The translations under genes and the position numbers were made by a program. This document shows positions 11,611-25,000 of a stretch of DNA of 64,000 nt, one piece after another; position 1 is the stretch's first letter; each line of letters starts with the position of its first letter. This DNA is from Branchiostoma lanceolatum. Its lineage: Eukaryota > Chordata > Leptocardii > Amphioxiformes > Branchiostomatidae. Location of the stretch: positions 16,444,769 to 16,508,768 of the forward strand of contig NC_089727.1 in assembly GCF_035083965.1 (NCBI RefSeq), given 5' to 3'. Below the pieces are notes generated by a model that made no database searches, had not been told where the DNA came from, and saw nothing but the letters and a program-made list of their open reading frames with translations.

Positions 11611-13961
11611 ATGAGCGGCCGTCATAGTATGTTGTGGACCCACGAGGGGGTTTCCCTGAGTCGTCTCATCACCAAGGAGACTCTGGATGCCGTGTTGGAT
11701 TTTCAGATCCGAGATGACGACATTGTTGTAGCGAGTTTTCCAAAGACAGGTATGGACTTGGATTTGATGTATTTCGATAGCTGCAACCATTGTTATCTTA
11801 GTGTTCCTTCTCACAACCAGAATTGTGACGTAATTTTAAACTCTGTCGGCTTCTGTCTTACTTCGATATACCTTAAGTCCGATGCCTTCGGTCGGTGTCT
11901 AGTTATCTTGTAGCTTGTAAAACACATCTATATCTATTTAGTAGGTTGTATGATCACAGTAAAACCCCTGTCCCACATTCGACGAGCTTCGACGGTATTT
12001 AACCAATGTTTTCCAGGAACACACTGGCTGTCAGAGATCGCCGTTAAGATCCTAAGGGCCGCAGGGAAAACAGAAGAAAGCATGGACACCATGACCTCTG
12101 GGCCCATGGAGGCGACGCGACCGACAGCCACACAGCCAAGCTACATCACGCTCGCAGACATACCCTCCCCTCGCCTGGTGGTAACACACCTACCTATTCA
12201 GTTCGCACCAAAAGGGATATCCAAGCCACAGAATAAGGTAATCTCAAAGTACCCAAAAGAATATACACATAAATGAGTCGTAGGAAACGTACCCTGGTGC
12301 ATCTACTAAATTAAATGCTATAGAATGCTGTACTACTTTGCCTATCTCTCTACATACATAAAGCTCCATACGTTTGTGATGACTTACATGTCAGTATTAT
12401 ATACATATATCAAAGGACGATAAATAGTTTCTTAGTATTCTGTGTATTTCATCAACTATGGCTGACACCCTGATAAGTGAAGCTGAAGTCGAGCATACTG
12501 TTGGGCCTGTAGGACGTCTGTAGAACTCTCTTGTTTTTGTTGAACTCACCACAGGTAAAAGTGCTGGTGCCGATGAGGAACCCGAAGGACACAGCTGTGT
12601 CGATGTTCCACTTCTATAAGAAACTATGGAGATTGATGGGCGTAAACATGGAACTGCGCTGGGAAGAGTTTGTGGAGGACGTCAGGAGCGGAATGGGTCA
12701 GTTGTAAAGGCAATTCCAGTGATCATCGACTGGCTAGAACTGTGCAGTTAGCTGCTTCTATGTTCCTTTGACATATTTTTCAACGGTGCACCTATGTCGA
12801 GCATAGATTGAAATCGTACATGGTCTTCGAGAATTCTGTATTGTAACATTGTTTTTACCCAAAATTGGACAATTGGCCAGTACAGGCTTGGATCTAGAGG
12901 ACTGCCCGTGAGGATACTTTGTTACTGGACTTTTACTAACGGTGCTGTGCTATTTTCCTGTGCGGTAGTGTAGTCTCAAATTTAACTAAAATTCAAATAA
13001 CTAATTAACAGCAATAAGGCCTCTCCTAGCGACGTATTGATAATTGAAATCATTGTCCTATTTTCAACTCTTTTCATATGCACCATTGGCTTATCCATGC
13101 TCCCTTATCTAGTGTCATTCGGAGACTACTGTGACTGGCTGGTTGGCTGGTGGCAGATGCGTGACAACCCCCACTTCCTCTTTCTTAAGTATGAGGACAT
13201 GAAGAAGGTAGGGAACAGATGTGACTACCTAACCATCATCAAAACCATGCCGATACGTGGTTTGTTACCTGTTGACAGGATATGGGTATGCGTGAAGGAA
13301 ATTTTCATAGCTAGTCTTCTACGTACTCGTATCTTCGGAATATCATAGTCAATAGTAGGCTTGATGTATTCATGGAGTGATTTTCGGCCATAAAACCCAT
13401 TTTACCCTTGTAGGATCTACTGAGTGCTGTGAAGACCATTGTGGCATTTCTGGAGGTGGATCTGGATGAATCGACCATAAAGGACATCGCAGAGGACAGC
13501 ACTTTTGACAACATGAAGGCAGGCCTGGATAATTCGACTATCGCCGAGAGAAGGGGTATAGCCAGGAAAGGTAGGTATCGCTGTCATCGCTCTCATTAAG
13601 ACAAGAAATAATTAAGAAGTGCTGGCATGAACATTTGTTTCATACCAGACGATCATATGCGAAAAATATCCAAATAAGATAATAATTCTGAAAAAATCTG
13701 CATAGATACCAGAGCAACTTTAATTTTTATGATGCAAGCACCTCTCGAATTAACGTTGAGCTCTTTCGCACTGACAACATAACAACATTTGATGCTGACA
13801 GAATGCCGTACTTCATTTCAAACATTTCTCTGTTTTTGTCTGAACTTGCAGGAATTATCGGAGACTGGAAGAACACTTTCTCTTCAGAGGAGAGCGCTGC
13901 GTTTGACGCCTGGTGTGAGAAGAAGCTCGGTGGTACGGGCCTCACGTTTGACTTCGAATAA
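11611..13961 (+). CDS. Cytosolic sulfotransferase (SULT family), copy 2
   Basis: Six exons: 11611-11749, 12017-12237, 12555-12696, 13113-13207, 13414-13570 and 13852-13961. Exon lengths are identical to copy 1 (139, 221, 142, 95, 157, 110), again giving 287 aa. The PAPS loops are FPKTGTHW, RNPKDTAVS and RKGIIGDWKN, with the catalytic His in VTHLP. Differences from copy 1 cluster in substrate-facing stretches, for example MDTMTSGPMEATRP against VDSMEFGPIEMKRP, SMFHFYKKLW against SRFHFMKKVW, and WWQMRDN against WLEMRDD. Some introns are as similar as exons, so the duplication is fairly recent. The dimer-motif region is again NTFSSEES. AATAAA at 13998-14003 is a good polyadenylation signal only 37 bases after the stop; copy 1 has lost the equivalent. 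Confidence 0.93.
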
Positions 13962-15086
13962 ACTCACGTTTTATCGTTAATTATAAAAAAAAGAAGAAAT
14001 AAAACGCCTGACATGTTAATTCAGTTTTAGAGATAGGGAGAGAGACAGAAAGAAAGAGAGAGAGAGAAATAGCATTGTTCGTATACTTACACTCAAATGT
14101 GAGAATGTAAGAAAGAGTAGATCTATCATTGCCCTATATGTGGATGTCTGTTTGTAAATACAAACAATTTATTTTGTTTTGTCATCATTACTAATTTTAA
14201 CTTAGCCCTTTGAGGACGACTGATTAGGAAAATCAATAAGCTGGTTCACAGTTTGAACTGTGCATGCGCAAGGTCAAAGGTGAAGGCCCCTAAGACCCCG
14301 TTCACACCAACAAAATCTATCCGAATAGATCATCGTTCCGGATCAAAATCTATAATCCAGAATATTTTAATCCGTTTTTACAAATACGCTCGCACTGGTC
14401 TTTGACAAGCCGCTTGGTCCCGGCTTGCGCCCTCTTGGAACTTTGAACTTTATTCACCTTTTCAGCGATGGCACACATCGGCAACGCCGAGTACGAAAAG
14501 CACAGAATAAAACGCAATTACATATTAATAACAATACTTAAAATCTAGGGTGCTAAGATATCAAAGAGTAATGAATTTATCACTCGAGGCCGATCACCCG
14601 TGAGGTCATGCGGGTCATTGGCATTCAACTTTGTACGTATTACCCATGGTGCAACATACAAATGTTCAAACCGGGAACCAGCTTTTTTATATGTTTGTCT
14701 TTATTTACTTTCTGAAATATGATATAACAAGACTGGACATAGCACCTAGTCTATAAGAATTCCCTTTTCACGTTTCTGCTTCCTTGTGTCTCAAATTGAA
14801 TAAAATATAGTTGTAAATTGTAATGTAGAAGCTGAGTTCTTGTTTCGTCATGAATTAGGGAGTCACTCTTAGCAAAATTTTAAAAAAAAACACCCACACA
14901 GTAAAAACATGTAAAGCTGAAACATGCAATCACACAGAGGGACATCAAAACAAACCTTATTGTAGCATGTGTGCTTTGTGTTCATACGTTCATGATTTAA
15001 TTCACACCTATGTTTCAGATTTCAGCAGAGCTGGTGAAATGAGTCTGGCCAGCGCGTGCATGGCGTGTTGTCCTTTTAACGATGTG
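13962..15086. other. Intergenic between sulfotransferases and receptor gene A
   Basis: This contains a short GA-rich tract (about 14030-14070) and a fragment of the CGCATGTG/GTCAAAGG repeat (about 14245-14290). A LINE-like 3' tail lies near 14430-14540. From about 14850 the sequence matches 29860-30110, the start of the larger duplication carrying receptor genes A and B. No gene is recognised. Confidence 0.45.
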
Positions 15087-15095
15087 AGACATTGC

Positions 15096-15274
15096 TACTC
15101 TCCAAGCAGAGGAGGGGTTCCGGCAGGTTTTTGACGTGTTTTTTTAGGCGTTTTTGTCGGGCTTTCTACATTGTCATTTTTCTTATCTCTTTAAATGGCA
15201 AAATAGAAAGCCCGACAAAAACGCCTAAAAATACGTCAAAAACCTGCCGGAACCCCTCCTCTGCTTGGAGAGTA
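15096..15274. mobile_element. Foldback MITE, TACTCTCCAAGCAGAG family
   Basis: The arms begin TACTCTCCAAGCAGAGG and end CCTCTGCTTGGAGAGTA, continuing inward over ~75 bases through GTCGGGCTTTCTA. The left flank is AGACATTGC (15087-15095). The right flank GGACATGTACATTGC is the same 9 bases with a 6-base internal duplication. The paralogous locus near 30075-30100 reads straight through without the element, which shows the empty site. Other members are at 16269, 47494, 54642 and 56915. Confidence 0.85.
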
Positions 15275-16006
15275 GGACATGTACATTGCTACATTGTAGG
15301 CATGCGCACTCAGTGCTGACGTGCCTCGATCCCTTTCGTCAGGGTCATTTCTCTCGTCATCTCTTGTATCATGCAATACATATTATGTGATTCATAGAAA
15401 TCACAGTATTAGTCTGGAGCTGGTTTAAGAAGGTGTTGCACGCGATTTTCGCTCTGTGATACGTACGTTTGCCATACCTACTAACAGACGTTTCTCAATA
15501 TTGGGATGCAAGTTGGCTGTCAACAAAATGTATGTCTGCTTGCCTTTATTTTTATCTCATCTATAAGGAGGAACACATTGTACATGTTTTTTGTGGTGTT
15601 TTGCAACAAAGTAAATGCAGCCCTGATAATTCAGGTATCATACCCCACCATCATGTATAGTGTAGCCGTATTTCTAGATACTATTGATGTTATGACTATG
15701 TAAAGGTAAGATACAATTAGGATTTGTAACAAAAATAAGGTCTTGTCCTGGGTTTTACTTTCTGTATGCCTTACACATCTCTGCTAGCAACATACAATAA
15801 ATTTATATTTTTCATGTCCACGGAACATTCAGATTGGGCCGACTCAACAAAGAAAATTATCCGTAATGTATTCTTCATAACAGGTAATCTTTTAGACCTG
15901 TGATCATGTCATGGATGTTGAGAAGGCATCAATTTTTAGATACGAGCGTCGTATGTACCAACTGTGTCTTGTTGCTAGGAAACAAAAGCTGCAACAAAAG
16001 CAGAAA

Positions 16007-19000
16007 ATGAATGTACATAGCTGTACATTCACCAAGTCAGATACTGACAAGGACCATGCAGCGCCCATTCCGGGCCAAGACGAGTCGTCCATAGACGGGG
16101 ACAACAACGGGCCTACCGATACGGACGACTACGAACGACCCGTGAATGTTCGCTTTGGTTATAAGGTTCGAGGTACGTCCTGGTCTAGTTGTCATACTAC
16201 AGTCAGGCCACAAAACTGCAACATGCTTACAAGAATTACTGTTCTTAGTGGCAAATGTGCAATTCGTCTACTCTCCAAGCAGAGCACGGGTTTCGGCTGG
16301 TTTTTGACGTGTTTTAGGTGTTTTTGTCGGGCTTTCTACTTTGTATAAAAAAAAAAAAGTAGAAAAACAAAGTAGAAAGCCCGACAAAAACGCCTAAAAA
16401 CACGTCAAAACACAGCCGAAACCCATGCTCTGCTTGGAGAGTACAATTCTTCGCGCTTTGGCATGCCAAATATGTCACGGTACATGTAATGTTATGTCCT
16501 CAGCCGTGTTAGCACACACTTTAGTAGATTAGGCGAGAGGTGAGGTGCACGTGGGCGTCAATCCTAGCCTGGGTGCCATCCGATTACTACCCAGGTTGGC
16601 TCCTGCACTCGCTACCCTGAAAAAAAATCAGGGTACTACCGGGCTCCGACACTAAATTTTCAGGGTAGTGAGTGTAGGAGCCCCGGAAGTAATCGGATGG
16701 AATCCAGGCTACGTCACTCCACTGTGAAGTGAGGAAACTTTAAGTCGTGTAAAGGGCTTTTCGCAAGGGCACAACATCGGTTTCATGTCGGAGGATAGAA
16801 CCAGGATCTCTTGTTTCTGACCAAATGCCGTAACTATTACGCCACACAGCATGCTTGATTAATAAACGCTGTATGAGGTTTCTCTTTCTGACTATTGCAT
16901 ATACATTTTCATCGTTGCGTATTTTGTATGAGATATATTTGATACATAATTTTATATCATGTATCAATATCTGTATTGTTATGACGATTATCTGTTGATT
17001 ATGATGTATCGTTTTTACATTGGAAACGGATCGATCAAGAGTGTGTCTTGCTGGCCCTTTTCTTTTACATTACTTTGTTGTTATAAGGCTGAAATAGATA
17101 AAAACAATCCCATTATGGATTCTAGACAAAAGTGCGTTACAATTGACTGCCTGCAGAAATATTTTCCAAAAATACACATTATATACTGAAGAGAGTTTGA
17201 TGTGACAACGTTACACGTTGGCAAGAAAATGAGTTTTAATGATTAGATTTTGGCCCCCAAGCGGCTTGTTACGGCACTGCAGTGGAACTTCCGGGTTTGA
17301 TATCTCGTGTTCGGGACATGGTCGTGATTTTTGAGTGGTAGATAGCTCTTGGGGAAGGGCATAAGTGGTATAGGTTTGGGCCTCCTAGTGGCTCTTTTGG
17401 AACTGCTGGAGCAGCTTCAGACTTAACTCAAGAGAGGGTTAATGGATGGTCATGATTGTTGGTATGTAGATAGCTTCACTGATGATTTCCATGATATATT
17501 ACATAAGATACCAGTTATGCGAATCCATATCTTATTTGCATAATCAATGAGGAAAGTTTAGACATCCGCTGCATTTCATGATAGGACTCTCAAACATGTG
17601 ACATGTGTAACTGAGAAAGAGAGAAATATTGATAGATATCAACTATGTAAATGAAGACCTCATTTGCATAGTCAAGGAGAAAAAGCTACAACTCATGATG
17701 GGGCTCACGAACCATCTTCATTTTGATATGTAGATAGCTTGAGTGATGTTTTGTTTAACTAGACAATGATAATGAGGAAATTTCAAAAACCTTCTGCATT
17801 CCATGATAGGACCATTCAAATATGTGACATTTGTAACTAAGGAAGAGAACACTGTTGATATATATGTATAGATAGAAAGTATGCAAATGAAGACCAACTT
17901 TGTATAATTCATGAGAAACTACTGTAATTCCATACCGGCAAATGACAGCAATTGCATGCTTGTGGCGTTTAGAAGTTAAGCGAATGTGAACATCGTTGAA
18001 TATAAATTATGCTGATGAGGACATCATTTGCATAATTCATGATACATGCTAGAATATACTTCTGTTATTTGGGTGGAGAAGTTGATCAACTGGTATGATT
18101 CATAATCGATAAGAAGTACTCATCATACATCAGTCATCAAGGTCGAAATCATTTGGCGAAGGTATGTGGTCGTGGAAAATCTAGTTTGTCACACGGTTTT
18201 TGTTGGTTAAGGCAAAAAGGGAAGAGATATTGGACTATGACAGTGATCTAAATGTTATGATTTAGATCTATATGCATTTTGTATATCACATCATAGAGGT
18301 TGCCAGGCAGATATGGACTAAGGGAATGTCTGGTGCAGTTGGCCGACTTCTGTTGGCTTGTGGAGTCCTTGTACTCGTCATCACTGTGATCTGCGTCACC
18401 CAGAACCAACCTGGACAGAAGGTAAGAGCAGGAAGACTTCACACATTACCTTCGCCAGGAAGGATATGTTTTAGGTGCCGTTTGTGGTTTATTGGTTGGT
18501 TAGTTGGTTGGTTGGTTAGTTAGTTTGTTGTTTGGATGGGCGTTTGTTTGGTTGATTGGCTGGTTGGTTGGTTGGTTGGTTAATTGGTTGGTTGGTTGGT
18601 TAGTTTGTTGTTTGGATGGGCGTTTATTTGTTTGTTTGGTTGGTTGGTTGGTTGATTGGCTGGTTGGTTGGTTGGTTGGTTAATTGGTTGGTTGGTTGGT
18701 TGGTTGGTTGGTTGGTTGACTGGCTGGCTGGTTGGTTTCTTTGTTTCTATGACCCTTACTTCTTCCCTCATGAAGAAACATTCAAGCAAACAAACAAACA
18801 AAAAAATGCTGACTGGATCACCAAATGTTACCTCATCCATCGTAATATTTTCCATGATATCAAGGTTGTTCCTGGATTTCAGGAGAACGAAGATGGCGTG
18901 TTGATGGAAGCAAGCATTATTCAGTCAGGCACCAGTACTCCATGGATGATGGAACCCTCCCAGAAGTACAACTCGGTCATCGTTACAAAAGCGGCAGAGT

Positions 19001-22000
19001 CGATCGCAAACGCCAGCGTGAACGCAGGGACCTTACCGACCACCGTCACTCCTCTGTACATGTCATCCACAGGTCAGCTGTCTTATGACATACCCTAAAG
19101 TGTACGTCACTTTTTTTAAAGTGTACGTCACTTTAGGGTATGGCTACATCCTGTGAAAAAAGGTCACATTGAGAGGAAGTAGAGAAATACCTCCCGGCGA
19201 GGAGGTTCTTTTTTTAAACATCCATTTGTTATTATTCTAGTCAATCATTCTTACTCAGGAATATAAATCCGTTATTAGCTAACTTAATCATGTCGCAATA
19301 TTGACAGTCCAATCATTTACTACTTTTATAAACTATGGCACTTTTGCATTAATTATGCAAATTAGGAATAACTTGCATAATTGGTAATTGTTTATGTTCC
19401 ATCTGTCATAAGCTACATATGTTATGTATTTGAGTCCCATCATGGAAAACACTGCAAATGCAGATTTTTATCGTTTATCATGCAAATTAAGTCACAATTT
19501 GCATAATTTGCACTTCATTATGTACAGCTAGCTGTGTCTAAGCTTCCTGCATAAGAGACACGCAGACACACAAAGAGACACACACACAAAGAGACACACA
19601 CGGGCCTAATGGTTACGGACTGGCTGCACAAACGACCAAGAACAAAAACAAGTCATCAGCAAAAAGTGTATCACAGCCTAACAAAACAATATATCCATTT
19701 TTCATGGAGATAATTAAAATTAGAAGTTCCAGCTGTGCACGCACCCTATGCAGCCACATAAAAGTACAAACAGGAATTGTGCATGTCTTGCAAGACAGGA
19801 GCCCGAGGACTCTGCCTTAAAGCCAGCTGAAATACAGAAAATAAGTGATAGCAACTTATGTCCCGCTATAGAATCTTAATTTGGGCGAGCTGCATGGTGT
19901 CTATATTGTAAAATCTTTTTGTGCTTTTCTTCAACACAGCCATGATTGGGTGCTCTGGACAGACCTGTGTGAACAACTCTGGTCATAATTACACATGTTC
20001 TCCTGGATGGACTGGACCAAACTGCCAGCAAGGTGGTCGATTCTTTTATCAGAAGTTCTTATACCCTGTTTAGTCCTGTAAAATATTCTTGTTTGTTTAA
20101 TCTATCGATACCTTTTTGTCAGTGTAATGTCAATTGACTAAAAACATGGCACTATTAACATTTATCAACACAACATTTGAATGCCGAAGCCGAGTCAGTT
20201 TTAACCACACGATTCGTTTATTTGCCACACAGATATCAATGAGTGTGCTGGAAAACCCTGTCAACATGGACGCTGTGTGAACAAAGATGGCGGATACAAA
20301 TGTATCTGCTTTCCCGGATGGGCTGGACCGAACTGTCAGAAAGGTGAGCACTTTTTGTCAACTTACCGAGTTTTTCTCCAGTTAATTTGAAACACGACAT
20401 GAATGAGGTCTATGCCTAACGTATAAATGTTGTAACTCATTGTTATCGCCCTCAAGTTTTGCTTTCTTCCTCACACAGACATCAATGAGTGTGCAAAGAA
20501 ACCATGCCAACATGGACGTTGTGTGAACAAAGATGGTGGATACAAATGCACCTGCTCACCTGGATGGACTGGACAGATCTGCCAGCAAGGTACGTTTCGT
20601 CCTTAAACTAGAAATAGTTTCATACTCCTCTGAAGCCGAGACATACTGAGTTATTCCGGGGTTTTTTTTAAATCTTCATCCTCATTTATCTCACAGATGT
20701 CGACGAATGTGCAAAGACACCCTGTGAACATGGACGCTGTGTGAACCAAGATGGCGGATACAAATGTATCTGCTTTCCCGGATGGGCTGGACCGAGCTGC
20801 CAGAAAGGTGAGCACTTTTTGTCTACTTACCAGTTGATTTCTATCATGAATGAGGCTTATTGCATAGCATGTAAACGTAGTGCCATTGCCAGCAATTTGT
20901 TTTCTTTGTGACACAGACATCAATGAGTGTGACGAGAGACCCTGTCAACATGGACGCTGTGTGAACAAAGATGGCGGATACACCTGTACATGTTCTCCTG
21001 GATGGACTGGACAGAACTGTCAGCAAGGTAAATGCATGTCGTACTTATAGATTTGTGTTTTATATAGCAGAGACAAACCGTGTGTTCTCGTCTTCTAATC
21101 TTCTTCTACATTTGTCTCACAGATATCAACGAATGTACAAAGCAGCCGTGCCAACATGGACGCTGTGTGAATAAAGATGGCGGGTACAAATGCATCTGCT
21201 CTCCCGGATGGACTGGACAGAACTGTCAGAAAGGCGAGCACTTTACTTAGACTACTAACCAGTTGATTTCAAACATGGCATAATGACGCTATGCATAGCA
21301 TGTAAACATCCATCGCCAAGAAGTTTTGCTTTCTTACTCACACAGACATCAGCGATTGTACCAAGAAACCCTGCCAACATGGACGCTGTGTGAACAAAGA
21401 TGGCGGATACAAGTGCACCTGCTCACCTGGATGGACTGGACAGAACTGTCGGCAGGGTTAGCAATTCTTTTTTCTCTCATCCGGTACCAAGATCTGTCCC
21501 TTAGCTAAGCTAAACTATGTATGTACTAGATTTGTGTGCACAGCATCTGCACGTTGTGTCTCACAATGAGAATACTTAGTAATTCTTTAGAAATAGAATC
21601 GACTGGACAGAACTGTCAGCAATTAAGTATCATCGCCAATCGTCTTGTTTTCTTTATCACACAGACATCAATGAGTGTGCCAGGAAACCATGCCAACATG
21701 GACGCTGTGAGAACAAAGATGGCGGATACAAATGTATCTGCTCACCCGGATGGACTGGGCAGAACTGTCAGCAAGGTGAACACCTTTTGTCTACTTTCCA
21801 GTTAATTAAAAAAAAGTATGGAGAAGGCTTATGTATAGTTTGTAAACATTGTAATTCAGTGCCATCGCCCTCAACCGGTAATGCCCCATTTGAAAATCAA
21901 GACAGAGTGTAGTGATAACTCTCTTTGAGTTCCATCAACCAGGAGATTGCCAGGTGGGAGATGGACCATCTTACAAAAGAACAGTTCCTGTGACTCTCAT

Positions 22001-25000
22001 GAATGCATGTCGTTCTTAGAAAGAAATAGATTTGTCGTCTTCCTTTGTAGCAGAGACATATCATTTGTTCCCGTTTTAATATCGTCTTCCACATTTGTCT
22101 CACAGATGTCGACGAGTGTACAAAGCAGCCCTGTCAACATGGACGCTGTGTGAACCAAGATGGTGGCTACAAATGCACCTGCTCACCTGGATGGACTGGA
22201 CAGAACTGTCAGCAAGGTCAGCACTTTTTTTCAACTAACCATTGGCAAGTGTTTCTACAGTTAATTTGAAATACGGCATGGGTAAGGTCTATGCATGGCA
22301 TATAAACGCTGTAATTCACTGTTTTAATCAGATTTGTTTTCTTTTTCACACAGACATCAATGAGTGTGCTGGAAACACATGCCAACATGGACGCTGTGTG
22401 AACAAAGATGGCGGATACGCCTGTATCTGCTCACCTGGATGGACTGGACAGAACTGTCAGCAAGGTGAGCACTTTTTGTCCAGCCAGTTGATTTAAAATA
22501 TGATATGCAGAAGGCTTATGCATAGCATGTGGAGATTGTGATTCAGTATCATCGCCCTCAAGTTTTGTTTTCTTTCTCACACAGACATCAATGAGTGTGC
22601 AAAGAAACCCTGTCAACATGGACGCTGTGTGAACAAAGATGGCGGATACACCTGTGTCTGCTCTCCCGGATGGACTGGACAGAACTGTCAACAAGGTGAA
22701 TGCATGTCGTACTTAGACTAGAAATACATTTTGTTTTCCTCTGTAGTAAATAATGAGATACTGGGTGTTCCCGTCTTCTAATTTTTTTCCACATTTGTCT
22801 CACAGACATCGGCGAGTGTACAAAGCAGCCGTGTAAACATGGACGCTGTGAGAACAAAGATGGCGGCTACAAATGTACCTGCTCACCTGGATGGACTGGA
22901 CAGAACTGTCAGCAAGGTGAGCACTTTTTGTCAACTTACCAAGTTTTTCTCCAGTTAATTTGAAACATGGCATGATTAGCATATAAACGCTGTAATTCAC
23001 TGTTTTAATCAGATTTGTTTTATTTTTCACACAGACATCAATGAGTGTGCTGGAAAAACATGCCAACATGGACGCTGTGTGAACAAAGATGGCGGCTACA
23101 CCTGTACATGCTCTCCTGGATGGACTGGACAGAAATGTCATCAAGGTCAGCACTTTTTGTCTAGTTTCCAGTTGATTTGAAATATGGTATGAATAAGGCT
23201 TATGCATAGCATGTAAACATTGTTATTCAATGTCATCACCCTGAAGTTTTGCTCTCTTTCTCACACAGACATCAATGAGTGTGACGAGAGACCCTGTCAA
23301 CATGGACGCTGTGTGAACAAAGATGGTGGATACACCTGTACGTGCTCTCCTGGGTGGACTGGACAAAACTGTCAGCAAGGTGAATGCATGTCGTACTTAG
23401 ACTAGAAAAACATTTTGTTTTCCTCTGTAGTAAATAATGAGATACTGGGTGTTCCCGTCTTCTAATTTTTTTTCCAAATTTGTCTCACAGACATCGACGA
23501 ATGTACAAAGCAGCCGTGTAAACATGGGCGCTGTGAGAACAAAGATGGCGGCTACAAATGTACCTGCTCACCTGGATGGACTGGGCAGAACTGTCAGCAA
23601 GGTGAGCACTTTTTGTCAACTTACCAAGTTTTTCTCCAGTTAATTTGAAACATGACATGACTAGAATATAAACGCTCTAATTCACTGTTTTAATCAGATT
23701 TGTTTTATTTTTCACACAGACATCAATGAGTGTGCTGGAAAAACATGCCAACATGGACGCTGTGTGAACAAAGATGGCGGCTACACCTGTACATGCTCTC
23801 CTGGATGGACTGGACAGAAATGTCATCAAGGTCAGCACTTTTTGTCTAGTTTCCAGTTGATTTGAAATATGGTATGAATAAGGCTTATGCATAGCATGTA
23901 AACATTGTTATTCAATGTCATCACCCTGAAGTTTTGCTCTCTTTCTCACACAGACATCAATGAGTGTGACGAGAGACCCTGTCAACATGGACGCTGTGTG
24001 AACAAAGATGGTGGATACACCTGTACGTGCTCTCCTGGGTGGACTGGACAAAACTGTCAGCAAGGTGAATATATGTCGTACTTAGACACCTATTCGTAAT
24101 CAAGACAGACATACTGGGTTTTTCTGTTTTCTCATTTCCTTCCACATTTGTCTCACAAATATCGACGAGTCTTCAGAATGGACTGGACAGAACTGTCACT
24201 GTGTTGCATTCTATATTTATAAAACGTAACAATGGAACGCAATCACCATACGGTAGCACGTGAGTTACCACACTCTGTCAGTCCCAGCCAGCTCGTGTGC
24301 CCTACATGACAAGCTGAGCATCATTACCCCACGTCTGTCGCCATAAACGTCCCAAACTGTCCTCAGCTCTCATCCCAAACTTGGTTATATTCCACTTGAA
24401 AATCGTTACAGCGTGAACCAATAGCTCTCTTTTTAAATTCCATCAACCAGGGGATTGTCAGGTGGGAGCTGGATCATCCTACCGAGGAGCAGTCTCTGTG
24501 ACCAGAACAGGCAAGACGTGTCAACGCTGGGACAGTCAGACACCCCATGACCACACCAGGACACCTGCTAAGTACCCGTCATCCGGACTGGAGCAGAACT
24601 ACTGCCGGAATCCGGACGGTGAATCCGCAGTTTGGTGCTACACCACGGATCCCAGCAAGAGATGGGAGCATTGTGACGTACCAGTCTGTGGTAAGGTCTG
24701 ATTATGAAATCTTTATTGACACAACAAAAGTACAGGGTCTTTAAACCTAGTTCTGTTTTTTGATGTACCCTCATCTGAATCTACTGTCGAATCTGACATT
24801 GACACTTCAATGTTTTCATGCACATCAAACAATAACCTTGGATACCATAAATTTTCTAGTGGGACATAACCATGTTGCGATGGGAGGGGGTAAGAAAAGA
24901 TTACGATGCTTAGCTTGCCATGTGTATGGGAAGGACTGGCTATGGTGTTCGTACTGTATGGTACATAAACGTTACGTTGTTTCGATATATTATCACATAG

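Noticed and set aside
18580-19098. Long frames rich in WLVG or NQPT repeats
   Set aside because: They arise from the (GGTT)n repeat in a receptor intron. The real stalk exon within the span is 18883-19072.
20130-24145. Many minus-strand frames opposite the EGF exons
   Set aside because: They are antisense shadows of the EGF exons, which have splice sites and conserved cysteines on the plus strand.
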